Shown here in pieces: positions 26,476 to 38,351 of a stretch of 64,000 nt of DNA (position 1 is its first letter; each line of letters opens with the position of its first letter). This DNA is from Lunularia cruciata (Eukaryota; Streptophyta; Marchantiopsida; Lunulariales; Lunulariaceae). Where the stretch lies: positions 40,343,034-40,407,033 of the forward strand of contig OX419762.1 in assembly GCA_948567375.1 (NCBI GenBank). Direction: 5' to 3'. The position numbers were made by a program, and so were the translations under genes. The notes beneath the pieces were generated by a model that saw nothing but the letters and a program-made list of their open reading frames with translations, had not been told where the DNA came from and did no database searches.

Positions 26476-27230
26476 TGTGATACTCCGAGGATAGGAGAAC
26501 TGAAGAGAAACACAGCCTGAGAACACACCCTTTCACACTCAAACTCCGATGCCCCAAAGGAGCACCTTCTCTTTATTATATAGGCAAATCGGATCTCCTC
26601 CAATGAAGCTCCACCGTAGGATTAAGTACATAGATAGGTGACATGTCAGAAAGCTCCACCCTTGGATTACTTACTTGGATGGGTGACATGTCGATCCTGG
26701 TCCTATCTGGTTGGTCAAGCAAGCTTTGACCAAAGGGAATCTTTTAGAGAATCTTCCTGTAGGAATCTCAGAATCACGTGGGTGAGGTACCGTTGGAAAG
26801 CTCTCGACAAGACAAAGCAGGGGGGAGGGAAGGCCAGACTTTTCTCCATCAAGGGGGAGGTACTTGCACATTTTTGAGGCCTAATTCATCTGTTTAGGCC
26901 TCCGAAATTGCCTTCAAAGATTTCGGGCATATTTCAATTCCAACTCTATTAGTAAAGGTCCCCTTTTGGTGATACCTCTTTCTGATCTATTCAGTCCATC
27001 TTGTGTAACATCCTTCCAGATGTTACCAACCCAATTCTCACCTTCAGATCATATGTCTAGCTATTGGTTCTAAGGTTTTCAAATCTATTTCGGTTTTTTG
27101 CCCTATTTGTAGAAGTACTCTTTGGTGATACTTCTATCTGATCTATTTTGACCATCATGTATAACATCATTCCAGATGTTACCAAACCCAATTTCACATC
27201 TAGATCATATGGCTAGCTCTTGGTATTACA
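26476..27230 (-). repeat. 5' LTR of the chromovirus
   Basis: This 755-bp LTR shares ends and the internal ~157-bp duplication with 20,614-21,369. Most of the differences between the two LTRs are transitions. Confidence 0.9.
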
Positions 27231-28750
27231 GGAGGCCACTTGGGATATTGGGATCTCTAATTATCTTGGTTGGCTATGGCTTATAGGTTCAGCCAGCAAG
27301 CCTCCTTATCATACTTCTCTCCTTATTTACACTCTATAGACAAGATCTAGATTTACCTACAATCTTTTTTTGTGATGCTATTATGGTTTTGGACTTGGAT
27401 GATCTAGACGTATGGGTGAGCACATGTTCTCAACAAGTAGAGACCTTTTGAAGAGTGATGTCAATTGCCTTTGAGAACTTTGTGACTAGTCAACATGGGG
27501 ATACCTTATGATATGCTACTTTTTAAGAAGGAAGAGGTTATAGACCCTTGATCCATCAATTTCATTTAGGTGAGTATCTATTTCTATAACAGAGTACACC
27601 AATGACACTTGATGTGGCTACAAGCACAAACTATCTTGAGACTGTGTGAGGTTTTTCTTTCTAGAGTCCTCATGTTGGAAGGATGTGCTGGTGTTTTTTG
27701 GAAGGATCATGTGCACAATTGTGCATTATGCCACCTCCCAAACATTAATGGCACTATGGACCCAAGCTTGGCAATTGTACATACAAGCTTGCAATGTATG
27801 TTATGTGGTTCTTTTAGTGGAGTTGCTATTATGTTGGTGTGAGATGGTTGTTTGAGAGGAGAGCATATGACATATTTGACTCCTCTCCTTATGATGGTTC
27901 CTCAAAGACAATAACTATATCCTTGATGTATATCATATATAGCTAGTTCACTCTTTATGTGATATAGATTGTATACATATGACTAACTATGGGGCTTGAT
28001 AACACACAGCCTCCTAATCTTTACCTACCATAGGGCATATCACATACTTGGAGTAGATGGCTATCTAGAGTTAGAGAGACCTAATCAGCCATTAGGAGGA
28101 GATTGCGGTACTTTAGAGTTTATGTATGAATACTATATAAGTTATGCTTCTATAGTATATGATGTTGACAATGATGCATGTTGTGTAGCAATGTACATAT
28201 GCACGACAATTGTCATGACATTTGCAACACCAAAGCTAGTTTGCTCAGACATTGGAGTACTAGTCATGGCAATCACAATTATATTAGTAGTTGCTCAAAG
28301 ACTACTTAGTGGTGGCCAGATTTTGTGTTAGGGCTATTGACCATTGTTGGAGCTACCATCAATCATACCATTTGCACTATCAGATTGGCCATCAGTAGTG
28401 CCATTAGGGTTGGAGTGCTAGGTCAAGTCTAGAGTGTATTCTCTCAAAGTGCAACTCCAAAGAACTCACTTCTTTGATGCAGAGCCATTTAGTTCCTAGC
28501 TATGGTGTACAAAGGCTAGCAAGCATCACCTAGAGTCTCTTACCTAGAGTGAATGTGGCTTGATAATGTAATTAGTGCATTTTGTTTGTTTGTAGTTTCA
28601 TGAGTTGAGTGATTGATTTATGATCCGAGTTGAGTGTGAATTGAATTGATTTATTGTAACACTTTAGAGTTTGTGTATGACTTTTATATGAGTTGTGCTT
28701 CTATAGTGTATGATGTTGATAATGATGTAGCAATGTGTATAGGTACTACA
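27231..28750 (+). mobile_element. Right part of the split PHD-type Ty3/gypsy fossil
   Basis: After the second GGAGG the interrupted integrase text resumes (ATWDIGISNYLGW-like residues, parallel to 15,060-14,990 on the other strand). A cysteine-rich PHD-like segment lies at about 27.70-27.90 kb (CALCHLPNINGTMDPSLA, then CMLCGSFSG). A purine tract lies near 28,093-28,104. An LTR starts near 28,105. The LTR's first ~100 bp recur at about 28,650, as in the minus-strand relative at 13.5-14.2 kb. Broken several times; old. Confidence 0.6.
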
Positions 28751-30050
28751 CTTATTATATTGATATTTCAAAGAATTTTATCATCTTTATCATATTGCTA
28801 TATAAGTTGCATGAACAAAGTTGTATGCAAAATTGGGCTTGGAAGCTAACTATTGCAAACCAAAAACACCCCGAGAAAAGCAAGAAAATGTATGCAAGAA
28901 AAGTTGTAAACCAAAGACATGTTGATATAAGGAAGTATGTACATGCAATCAAAATTGATTTTTGATCATATGTTTTATCAAATCTATATTCTTCATTTTT
29001 GTCTTTGAACAAAACTGCCTCAAAATAGAACTGAGGATTCATGACATTATAAGGATAAAGTGAGGGTTTCAATTAATTTTGTGTGGAACTTTCTAAAAAA
29101 CCATAAAAGTTGCATGATACTCTAAAAAAAAAAGCATGTCAGTTTCTTTTATATATTTATATAGTTTGAGGCATCATCTTGTCTTTTTGTCCTTTGATGT
29201 ATCTTTTTCTTCTTTCCATACAATGAGGTGTGAAAAGAGGTTTTCAATCAAACAAAATCTAGAAAAAAATAATTTTAATTCATAAATTTCTATGTTAGCT
29301 ATTTTTATTAAATTTTTTAAAAATTTTTAAGCTAAATTTATTTATGCATTAATTTTGGATATTACAAAATATTCAATCAATGTCTATAAATATTAGGAAA
29401 AGTAAGTCCATTCTAGTATCATTATCATAACTTCTCAAAATGAATGCTTCAATATAGCAATAGATTTAGCAAGCGATGATGTTGTAAATTCTGAAGTTGT
29501 GGAATACAAAGCTTTTACATAATAATCTTTCCAAGGGGAAAATTTATCATAAATTCATTTTGCATAATAACATCCGTTGCTTGATAAAATTCTTTTACTA
29601 GATTAAAATTTGTAATCCAAAGTTATAGAAGTGTCATGAGAATGAAATTATTTCAGGTAGCAATGCCATTCTTATGGAAATTTAGTTCCCGTACATTCCA
29701 TGAGTTACATTAAGGGTTTCAATTTCGAGAATCTACGGTGTCGTTATGAAAAGCGAATTAATCCAGATTCTGACTGAACATTTCTTAAAATTAATTTGAC
29801 ACCAAGCTGAGACCAAATGAAGCCATAAAAATCAGTTATAAACGGTTTGGAAAGCTGAATTGAAAACACATGTAATGTTTTAGAAGTAATTTCAGTTCTG
29901 TAAATTGTATGGGACACCTTCACATACACCCCATCACTTTTATCTTTCTGGAATTTTGTTAGAACTTTCTGGAATTTTGTTAAACAGTTAAAGTGAATAC
30001 CAAGACCATTCCTCAGTTTTTAAATCTTTACCGGCCTGCGATGGAATTTT
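28750..30050. other. AT-rich intergenic DNA
   Basis: Nothing supportable was seen here. A 105-codon minus-strand frame at 28,755-29,072 is hydrophobic and of low complexity, and is most likely chance. Confidence 0.4.
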
Positions 30051-30300
30051 GTGGCAGTTGAAGAGAATAAATATAGCACTCTGAAGAAACTGTCAGACTG
30101 TCAGATCTCGCTCACCGATCTCGGCTACTGCTTCTACGAACCGTACGAAATAGAGGTTTTATCATTTCGAGACAAACGGGTGAATGCCACTGTTATCACA
30201 CGCGGTCGCCTTCTTCTGGTGAATGCCAATCACCCCCTCACATCCCTCATGCTCATGCTCATAAGTGTAAAAGGCTGGATTGCATCAGTGGTTTAGTTTG
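30040..30300 (+). other. Short unrecognised coding-like island carrying a LINE tail
   Basis: An 81-codon frame at 30,051-30,296 stands out from its AT-rich surroundings by several CpG-containing codons, and could be a remnant exon. The product is not recognised. A 28-bp block at 30,190-30,217 inside it looks like a tiny LINE insertion, so the reading frame after that block is not ancestral. It could equally be a chance frame. Confidence 0.2.
30190..30217 (+). mobile_element. Candidate ultra-short insertion of the RLE-LINE 3' end
   Basis: The block ends in ACGCGGTCGCCTTCTTCT, sharing 13 nt (ACGCGGTCGCCTT) with the extreme 3' end of LINE copy B and two more with the 42.85-kb tail. It is flanked by an 11-bp direct repeat, GGTGAATGCCA, at 30,179-30,189 and 30,218-30,228. 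About ten leading bases (ctgttatcac) have no match in the LINE and may be filler. The pattern fits abortive target-primed reverse transcription. It rests on a short match. Confidence 0.5.
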
Positions 30301-30708
30301 CTTGTCACCATCTTGTATATTAATCACCCGACATTAATTGAACCAGTTTAAACGGGTTTGTTTTCCTTCTAGTCTTCATAGCGTTAACAATCTTTGAAAG
30401 TTAAGTTTTAATGTGATTTAAATACAATTATTTATCTTCAAAATTGTAAAGCTTTTTTTACTATACTCAATGGTTCACTTATCAAAAGTAATAATCTGAT
30501 TGATTATATCATTATAATCTTGATACGAAGAAAATACAAATTAAAAAAGAAACATGTAAATAATATTCACTCTAGAATTTATGCTAACATATGACATTTA
30601 GGTTTAACGATAAATGGAAAATATTTATAAGTTTTACTATCATTCTGGTCCTTGGATAAATATCTATTAATTAGTAATTATTTTAAAATATATTATTACC
30701 AAATATAT

Positions 30709-32423
30709 AGGTATACGAGAATAGATGTCGTTCTGGGAACGGGTTATCCAGAACTCATGAGGTGCAAATAATTGATAAGCAAGATGTACATAATTGACAA
30801 TGCTAGAATAGTGAGAAATCCATAAGGTAGAATGCATCAAATTTTACTTGAAACAAAGGCATAATTGAAACAAATTGAGAATAGCATATGGCTAACAAAC
30901 TAGTAAACCACCATGAAATCGAGAACTCTATGCAAACAACTGCAAGAAATAGGTAACGCTCTGTAAAAGACTGCCAGTAAGCAGTGTGTGACCGATAAAA
31001 ATAAAAAACGTGGGCTGGAGTTGGGTAGGAACACTGTATACACAAGAGGTCCCATGAATCAGGCAAAGAGCGAGGAAAAATAATAGGGAGGGAATTAGCT
31101 GGGGAATGGAGGAGTGGAACAATGCAAGAGCTCTAGGATTGTGTGGCTGCAAAAACCTGTCAAATTGTAACATGGTAACAAGAGCGAAGCAAAAAGGACA
31201 TGATATAAAGTATATCACAACAAGCGCTATGGGCGCTTGAGTCCTGAGACGCTAAACAGCAAAAGGGAAAGCAGAAGGTGGCCATAGTAAACCTTCACAA
31301 AAACACCTATGACTTCATCAGTGCCTCACGCAGTGCCGAAGTAGCTGAGCAATTGTCAGTACCCCTCATACCGAGTTCTGCTTGAAAACTCATGAGTGCC
31401 AAGGCAAACTTGGTTGCTCCCCTAAAGTGCCGCTCAAAAGTAATGGGAATGTCAAAAAGAACAGAGGTGGAAGTGTGGAAAGCAAGGGCCAGCAAAAGTG
31501 CAGGCATGCACTTAAGCACTGGAGTCTTAGCCGCATAATGAGGATCAGTCCAGAAAGAAAATAATCCACATGAGTAAGATGAGGGAAGAAATTGAGACAT
31601 ACCTGATGGATCCATGAAATCACAAATATTCATTAGTAGAGAGAAAGTCCAGGACACAACAATGGGAAAGAGTCAAGCATAGGTTTGTTAGTGATACAAG
31701 AGTGGAGCAAGAAAACTTCAGCGCTGCACGGGAAGGGGATGAGTCAACTGAAGCGGGAAAATCAGAGGTGAAGTGAATGAAGGTGAAGTATACAGTATAT
31801 ATATATGAATTCAGAAGTCAAGAAGGACTACCAAAGAACAGTATGGTATACAGGCCTCCGGGGAAAAACTACTGGTGGGCTCGAACTGGAGCTCCCCGCC
31901 TGGCAGAAAGTAGGGATGCTCTTTAGTCTCTACAGATACTAAGCCTCTATAGATAAGCATGGAAATTTTTTCATTTGTAAGACAGCAAAATCTAACAAAG
32001 AACAATGAATTGGGCATGCACTCTAACACGGGAATCCACTAAATCAGCTAAAATGGGAATCAGCCCAACCCCATACAATGAAATTGAAGCTATCAAGGAT
32101 TGAAACTTATCAAGAAAGGAGTTTAATACAAATGCAATTGTGAAAACTCTAAATCATTCATGTAAATAGAAAATGTGCATCCAAGAACATGGACCGATGA
32201 TGAATGAATCAATATATCATGAACTTACCTATTCTAATCCAACTATTGTAGTGGGGCCTGAATGTTTTATAAAGAATCAGAAGAATCTGTTTCAAGATAA
32301 AACAAAGAGGCGGTTGAACACGAACCCTGCCATTGCGGTCTCAAAGTGCCAGCAGGATATGTATAGGTATACGAGAACAAATGCTGTTTTGGCATCTGTT
32401 TTGGCATCATCTGTTCTGGCATC
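30709..32423. mobile_element. Unclassified 1.7-kb insertion with 19-bp target duplication
   Basis: The sequence ATATTATTACCAAATATAT occurs at 30,690-30,708 and again at 32,424-32,442, bracketing 1,715 bp. The insert begins AGGTATACGAGAATAGATG, and a near copy of that start lies at 32,365-32,396 close to the right end. The right end carries about three copies of a CTGTTTTGGCATC-like unit. A long target duplication and a short terminal repeat array are typical of retroposition. The minus strand holds frames of 87-116 codons (for example 31,307-31,657), but no product was recognised. It could be a SINE or LINE derivative, or a retroposed transcript. Confidence 0.5.
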
Positions 32424-32442
32424 ATATTATTACCAAATATAT

Positions 32443-33391
32443 GTTTATTCAACCAAACCTATGATTTATGTGAAACTCAAGTTGTCAAATTAAAATCTAC
32501 AAAGAGCTAAGAATCTAAACCTTGAGAATGCTTGTGTTGAAAATACAACTTTCTTAGTCATAAATTATTACATCAAAAGCTACAAAAATGTGATAATTGC
32601 AATTCATGTGGAAAGAGGCGCCCTCTACATATTTATACTGTGCATATTCTCCTTATTATAATAACTCAAGGAAAAAAGGTCGTGCAAAACCTCGCATTTT
32701 GAAAATGGATTGAGCAATCCATTTTCACCCTTATAGCATCTCCGATCATTAAACCAAATGAAATCATTAGTTGAAATAATGAAATGATAGTATGACAATG
32801 AAAATGATTCTCATACCATATAATGCAAATTAGGGTACTCTCTTCCGATTGGAAACTTATCTTAATTTGAAAGAGATAAAGAAGATTTACCTCTATTAAC
32901 TTTGAATTCAATTATCCATTTACTGTTTGTGTGTTACCACACACAAAAAGGTTATTCAGAAAGCGATCACGTCTTCCATCCAAATACTTATTAAAATCTA
33001 GAGCTTAGGTTAGCTAAAGTCTTTACTTAGACATTGTCTTCACATAAGCACTTGAGAATAATTAAAAGAAAGTCACAATATATTCCAAGTAGATCTCAAT
33101 TTGATATATAAAGAACATGGATATACAAGACCTTAGAATGATATAATCATCTCAAATCCCATTTCAGATCTTTATTTTATATTTTCAAATCCCAAGATAT
33201 TGATAGATCTCACATATACATTGAATACTTATAAACTAAATTCTACATAATATGTTGGAGTTACCTCAAAGCATACTTAAGATCTAGAAAATCTTCAATG
33301 CAAGTAAATTCATAATGCAAACAGAAACTTTCCAAAACATTTATCTTGTGACCAAAGTCAAGTGAACATGATGAGGAGTTACCTTAGCGAT
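32443..33391. other. AT-rich intergenic DNA
   Basis: No gene, repeat or regulatory element could be supported here. Confidence 0.4.
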
Positions 33392-33546
33392 AATAACAAT
33401 AAGTGTAATATCGGAAGAGTTTGAACAGAGTGGGGCAATTATCCAAAATAACAATAAGTGTAATATCGGAAGAGTTTGAACAGAGTGGGGCAATTATCCA
33501 AAATAACAATAAGTGTAATATCGGAAGAGTTTGAACAGAGTGGGGC
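33392..33546. repeat. 55-bp tandem repeat, ~2.8 copies
   Basis: Units start at 33,392, 33,447 and 33,502 (each begins aataacaataagtgtaatat) and are essentially identical. The last unit is truncated and runs into the 5' end of LINE copy A within a few bases. The repeat is absent before copy B, so it is either target DNA or a promoter-like array gained by copy A. Confidence 0.9.
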
Positions 33547-33552
33547 TGCGTG

Positions 33553-36500
33553 GAGCTGCGGGAGAGTGTGGAGACGGGAGAGGAGAAGGAGAGACTCGAG
33601 ACAATATCTATAATTTCTGAGGGCTCTCTAGCATGTAGCATTCGAGTGAATAGTAGATTCTCTTTGTTTTTCAATTTCGGTTCCATTGGCACCTAGGTTG
33701 AAGACTATGGAGAATGGAGTAGAAAGTTATGAAGATTTTTAGTTTTTTTAGGGTTTAGAGTGATCATTATACGTTGAGAGTGATGGGTTGGGAATTTTCA
33801 TTTCCAATCTCTTGGTTTTCATGATTAAGTTCCATTGGAATTTAGGTTGAAAATTTTGGAAATGGAAATTGAAAGTTATGAGAGCAAATAGATTTTAGGG
33901 TTTGGAGAGATTGTTTCCTTATGTGAGTTGGGATGTGAGGGGTTGTGGTTTTGTAGATATGGGGAGATATGGAGAGGAGCAGCATGTGTTACTATCACTA
34001 TTCTTGTGCTAGCCATGGCTACACCTTCCCATGTGGGGTCGCCTAGAGCGGGTCGGGATACACCATGCCCGGTGTGTCACTGACGCTTTACCTCACAAGG
34101 GGTAAAGACCCATGTAGGAAGGATGCACAAGGACTACAATTGGACCACTTGGGATGCCCACGTGAGACGAGCAACCACATCGACAGCAATGACACTCGGG
34201 ATTACGCACACTTCTTCTATACCTTTGTTGATCATTCTAGGGATATCGATCTAGTGTGTGAGTGGTTAGCTTCTCAGGCGGGTTGCATTTTGGGGTTATT
34301 TGAGACTAGTTTTCCATGTCCACGTCTATTCCATAGGCTACACCACACACTCCATGATGAGGCTAGATAGGGTTTTTGCCTACCACTGGATCGTTTGGCA
34401 CGTGATCCATTGGACGAGTTAGCATGGTTCCTATTCCTCCTACTCCCTTGATGGTGTCTTTGTTATGCTAGAGGAGGACGTGCGGGGCATAGAGAGGTGG
34501 CGGCTAGATTTTGTCAATTTTGAGCGGAGGATTGGGCAGCCCTTCAAGAGGAGTCTATTAGGGCTACATGATTTAGGAGACAAGCATCACCACAAGATAC
34601 TACAGATTCCACATGATTACGACGATGTAGGACATTGGGTCAGGTGAGAGAGTTTAGTAGAGCAGCACAAGCGGTACACACTTTGTCTATAGCGAGTCCT
34701 ACTGATGAGACCATCTCTTCCCTACGCTCATTGCATCCTATAGCAGTAGAGGGACTACCATTAGAGGTCTTAGATTATCAACCTGAGCAGCCTTTATGTC
34801 TTGATAGGTTGCTATTTGCACAAGCATTGTGCACTACCCCTCGCCTTTCCTCACAAGGCTTGTCAGGGATGGTTTATGAGCACCTTAGAGATTGCTTCCA
34901 GGCAGATGATCCTTCTAGTGGATTTACCGAGTTGTTTCAGGTGGCTACAGTAGTAGCAAGAGGAGACATTCCTATGCCTGTTAGTAGGGTGTTAGGTGCT
35001 AGTCAACTTCTCGCAATGGAGAAGGACACGGGATGCATTAGACCAATTGCTATTTGAGAGATCTTTTTACGTTTGGTCAGTCGTACCATTGTCCTTTAGC
35101 ATTGTTCTCACTTTTGACAATACCTTAGTCCACATCAGTTTGGAGTAGCTACACCTAGAGGATGTGAGGCTATATCTCTAGGCATTAGAGCACTCCTAGA
35201 TATCCATCCGGAGTGGGTCATCCTACAAGTGGATGATGAGAACGCTTTTAATAGCGTCTCACGTGCATCCATCTTTAGAGAGCTTAGGGAGGCTGGTGGA
35301 TCCTTGGCAAGTCTCATTCCTTTTGTGCGGTCTTTTTATGGCTCTCTTGCTTCCCTTTACTACCAGCCAGGGATTCAATGTCTTGGAATCAGCTGTTGGT
35401 ACACGTCAGGGAGATCCTTTGGGGGGGCCCTTATTTTCCATGGCTCACTTTAGAGCTCTCCTATCTACTACTTTGGCCATGCCAAGTTGTGTATTTCCCT
35501 CCTTGGTAGATGATACACACATCATAGGCTCTGTAGATCAGATTAGACAGGCCTTTGACTACTTGACTATCAAGCTATATCTAGTAGGCTTGAGAGTCAA
35601 GGTGTCAAAGTGTAGGGAATGGTCCCCTTTAGGTATCCCTCCCCACCTTGAGCTGACTTAGGGGTGTATCACATCCACAGATGGACTTCGTGTTCTTGGA
35701 GTGCCAGTAGGATCAGAGGATTTTGTCACATGTTTCTTGGACGCTGCCCTTGCAGAGGATGTTCTCCATGTGGATGACCTTCCATTACTAGGAGATCCGC
35801 AGGTGGCATTTGGTATACTCTCTTCCAGTATTGCTCGTCGACCATCCTACCTCATCCATACAGTTTCCTCCTCACCGTCCTTCCTATCACGTCTGAGAGC
35901 ATTTGATAGGAGGATTATGGGAGTCTTTGGTGATATTATTGGACCAGGGACTTTTGAGTGTGTGACAAGGGATTTGGCACGTAGACAGACGGCTCTACCA
36001 ATCTCATGTGGTGGGGTTGGCTTGCTTTCTATGGAGGAGAGATGGCACCTATAGCATTTTTGGGTAGTTGGGCTCTCTCGGCACCCCTACTTTCCTCTTG
36101 TTTTGTGGTTGCTGATAGGCCGGTTTTGGAGACTTATGTGATAGAGGTGGAGGGAGGATCCTTTTCTCTCCATGTGTTATTGCAGCTGACGAGAGATAGT
36201 CTATCCCCACGAGCACGAGAGAGTTTTCCACCATTTGCTTCACTATCGTCAGATTGGACAAGAGGTTTATAGTCTTCCTTGATGGAGCGACAGTGTGAGC
36301 ATATGCTACATTCTCTCTTAGTTGACTCGTCCATTTCTCAAGCTACTAGAGCACGTCTACGCTCTTGCTCTGGCAAGGGTGCAGGCTCGTGGATCCTAGC
36401 TCGACTGGGCATTAGGGCTTTCCAACTCGCACCGGCTACTTTCTCTACAGCAATGAGGTTTTGCCTAGGTTTGGTCCACCCATCTGCATCTTCACTACTC

Positions 36501-37250
36501 ACTTGTGAGTGAGGTTCTACACTAGATGCAGCGGCGGTCCACATGACACGGTGTCCTTTTGGAGGACAGAGGATAGCTACCCATGATGCCATTAGAGACA
36601 TAGTGTTTGCTATGGCACAAGAGAGTGGATACTTGGCTTGGAGGGAGCATTTGTATGCTTTGTAGACGACACGTGTCAGGGTAGACTTATACTTGGTCCG
36701 AGATGATCAGGTGATAGTAGCGGATGTCGTGGTCACGGACCCTACGCGGGATACAGTTTTGAAGGGAGTGATTACCCATCCCCCTGGATAGGCGGCGAGT
36801 GCAGCAGCAGGTCGCAAGGTCTCCAAGTATAGGGGCATACAACGAGGTCACCTCTTTGTTCCTCTAGCCTTGGAGTTATATGGAGCGATGGACATGGCAT
36901 TTGACACATTTGACAAGGAGTGCGTGAGAGCTTATCATGTTAGGCGTCAGGGGGTACCACTCTCACTCTCATACTTTGTAGCATATTTTAGACAACGTGT
37001 GTCCATTGCTCTACAGAGTGCAGTGGTTGGTGCAATCCATAGGAGAGCAATCACATTAGATGATATTTCTTCGGATGCTCCAGTTGTGTGTAGACCGTAC
37101 GACTTGCATAGCTCGGATATCTTAGGTGCGGTAGGGCAGATTTCTCATACAGACTCTATTGGGGCTGAGCCCCATGTTACCTTTTTGTCTCTCCCTTGTA
37201 CGGCTTGATGGGGTCTTCCCATCCTTCATTTTTCCTACGTGGTCGCCTTT
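33553..37250 (+). mobile_element. RLE-type LINE, copy A (dead, full-length)
   Basis: This is a near full-length sister of copy B, aligned with it from GAGCTGCGG at the 5' end to GGTCGCCTTTT at the 3' end. The start codon corresponding to B's lies at 34,015. The frame is destroyed by many stop codons and small indels, including a loss of about 14 bp near 35,370 in the reverse transcriptase and a stop in the CxC of the C-terminal knuckle (about 36,510). Many differences from B are CG in B and TG or CA in A, as expected after methyl-cytosine deamination. The stop-region hairpin (37,161-37,173) and second hairpin (37,207-37,223) are preserved. No target duplication was found. Confidence 0.9.
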
Positions 37251-37457
37251 TACTGATAGAATGTTCAATATTGTAATAACAAAGACTCCTGCTTTAATGA
37301 GGTTCTCAAGATCTAAGGTTTCTGGCCATGCTCTTCAACCCGATATGTGTATGTCCACGTGCGGATGGCTGTACCCTGATGGTAAGCAGTGGTTACTTAA
37401 TTGAGTATACAGGATACAGTTTTACTTCACTAAAATTATTTAACTAACACGCTCTAG
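37251..37457. other. Spacer between LINE copy A and a LINE tail
   Basis: Non-repeated sequence with no supportable gene. Confidence 0.4.
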
Positions 37458-37470
37458 GATAAAGAGAATT

Positions 37471-37546
37471 GAAAAAGGCGACCGCGTAGGAAAAATGAAG
37501 GATGGGAAGACCCCCTCAAGCCGTACAAGGGAGAGAAAAAAAAGAA
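37471..37546 (-). mobile_element. RLE-LINE tail, 76 bp, with 13-bp target duplication
   Basis: The reverse complement matches copy B from about 41,534 to its 3' end. It is flanked by GATAAAGAGAATT at 37,458-37,470 and 37,547-37,559. This is a strongly 5'-truncated insertion that fixes the element's 3' terminus as GGTCGCCTTTTTC. One base of the second hairpin's stem is changed. Confidence 0.85.
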
Positions 37547-37559
37547 GATAAAGAGAATT

Positions 37560-37886
37560 AGGGTTATTTTTGGTCATATGATCTGGTTAGAAGAATCAAA
37601 TACGGAATGATGTTGCTGGTACCAGAGTGAATAATGATTCCGGTACAAGCACTCGAGCATAAGGACATAAGCACTTTCATGTATGAAAGAGATACAGGTA
37701 GTGCGATCCAAGCTTAAGGTACACTTTGTTGCTTTAAAATGTACCACTCGAGAATCATGGTAGTAAATATGGAGGAACCTAGCGAGACCTTGATTGAGTA
37801 CAGGAGGCGAAAAGAAGAGAGATATTTGAACATATTTAATATTGTTCAATGACTTGTTGCTAAACTATTATCGCCGGCTAAAGAAA
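37560..37886. other. Spacer before LINE copy B
   Basis: No gene is supportable. A 91-codon minus-strand frame (37,574-37,849) resembles nothing I know and is probably chance. Confidence 0.35.
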
Positions 37887-38351
37887 GAGCTGCGGGGAGA
37901 GTGTGGAGACGAGAGAGGAGAGGGAGAGACGTGAGACGATTTTGATAAAATCTGAGTGCTCTCTAGCATGTAGCCTTCGAGTGAATAGACTATTCTCTTT
38001 GTTTTTCAATTCCGGTTCCATTGGCACCTAGATTGAAGACTATGGAGAATGGAGTAGAAAGTTATGAAGTTTTTTAGTTTTTTTAGGGTTGAGAGTGATT
38101 ATTATACATTGAGAGTGATGGGTTGTGAATTTTCATTTCTAATCTCTGGGTTTTCATGATTAAGTTCCATGGGAATTTAATTTGAAAATTTTGGAGACGG
38201 AAATTGAAAGTTATGAAAGTTTATAGATTTTAGGGTTGTGAGAGAGATTGTTTTCTTATGTGAGTTGGGATGTGAGGGGTTGTGGTTTTGCAGATATGGG
38301 GAGATATGGAGAGGAGTATCATGTGTTACTATCATTATTCTTGTGCTAGCC

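Larger units (their letters stand above)
20614..27230 (-). mobile_element. Ty3/gypsy chromovirus with both LTRs, minus strand
   Basis: This is a 6.6-kb LTR retrotransposon, read leftward. It has a 5' LTR (26,476-27,230), a primer-binding site matching plant initiator tRNA-Met, gag with a CCHC knuckle, protease, reverse transcriptase, RNase H, HHCC integrase, a chromodomain-like segment, a polypurine tract and a 3' LTR (20,614-21,369). LTRs start TGTGATAC and end ATTACA. By eye the LTRs differ at about 30 of 755 positions plus one indel, about 4%. That makes it far younger than its surroundings: roughly one to two million years at a fast grass-like rate, several-fold more at slow tree-like rates. 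All parts are present but it is broken, with roughly ten interruptions across gag-pol. Confidence 0.9.

Noticed and set aside
31307-31657. 116-codon minus-strand frame, possible captured exon
   Set aside because: Protein-like in composition but unrecognised and inside the unclassified 1.7-kb insertion; not enough for a gene call.
33384-33692. 102-codon minus-strand frame before LINE copy A
   Set aside because: It is produced by the 55-bp tandem repeat (55 is not a multiple of three, so the unit is read in shifting frames) and has no protein-like features.
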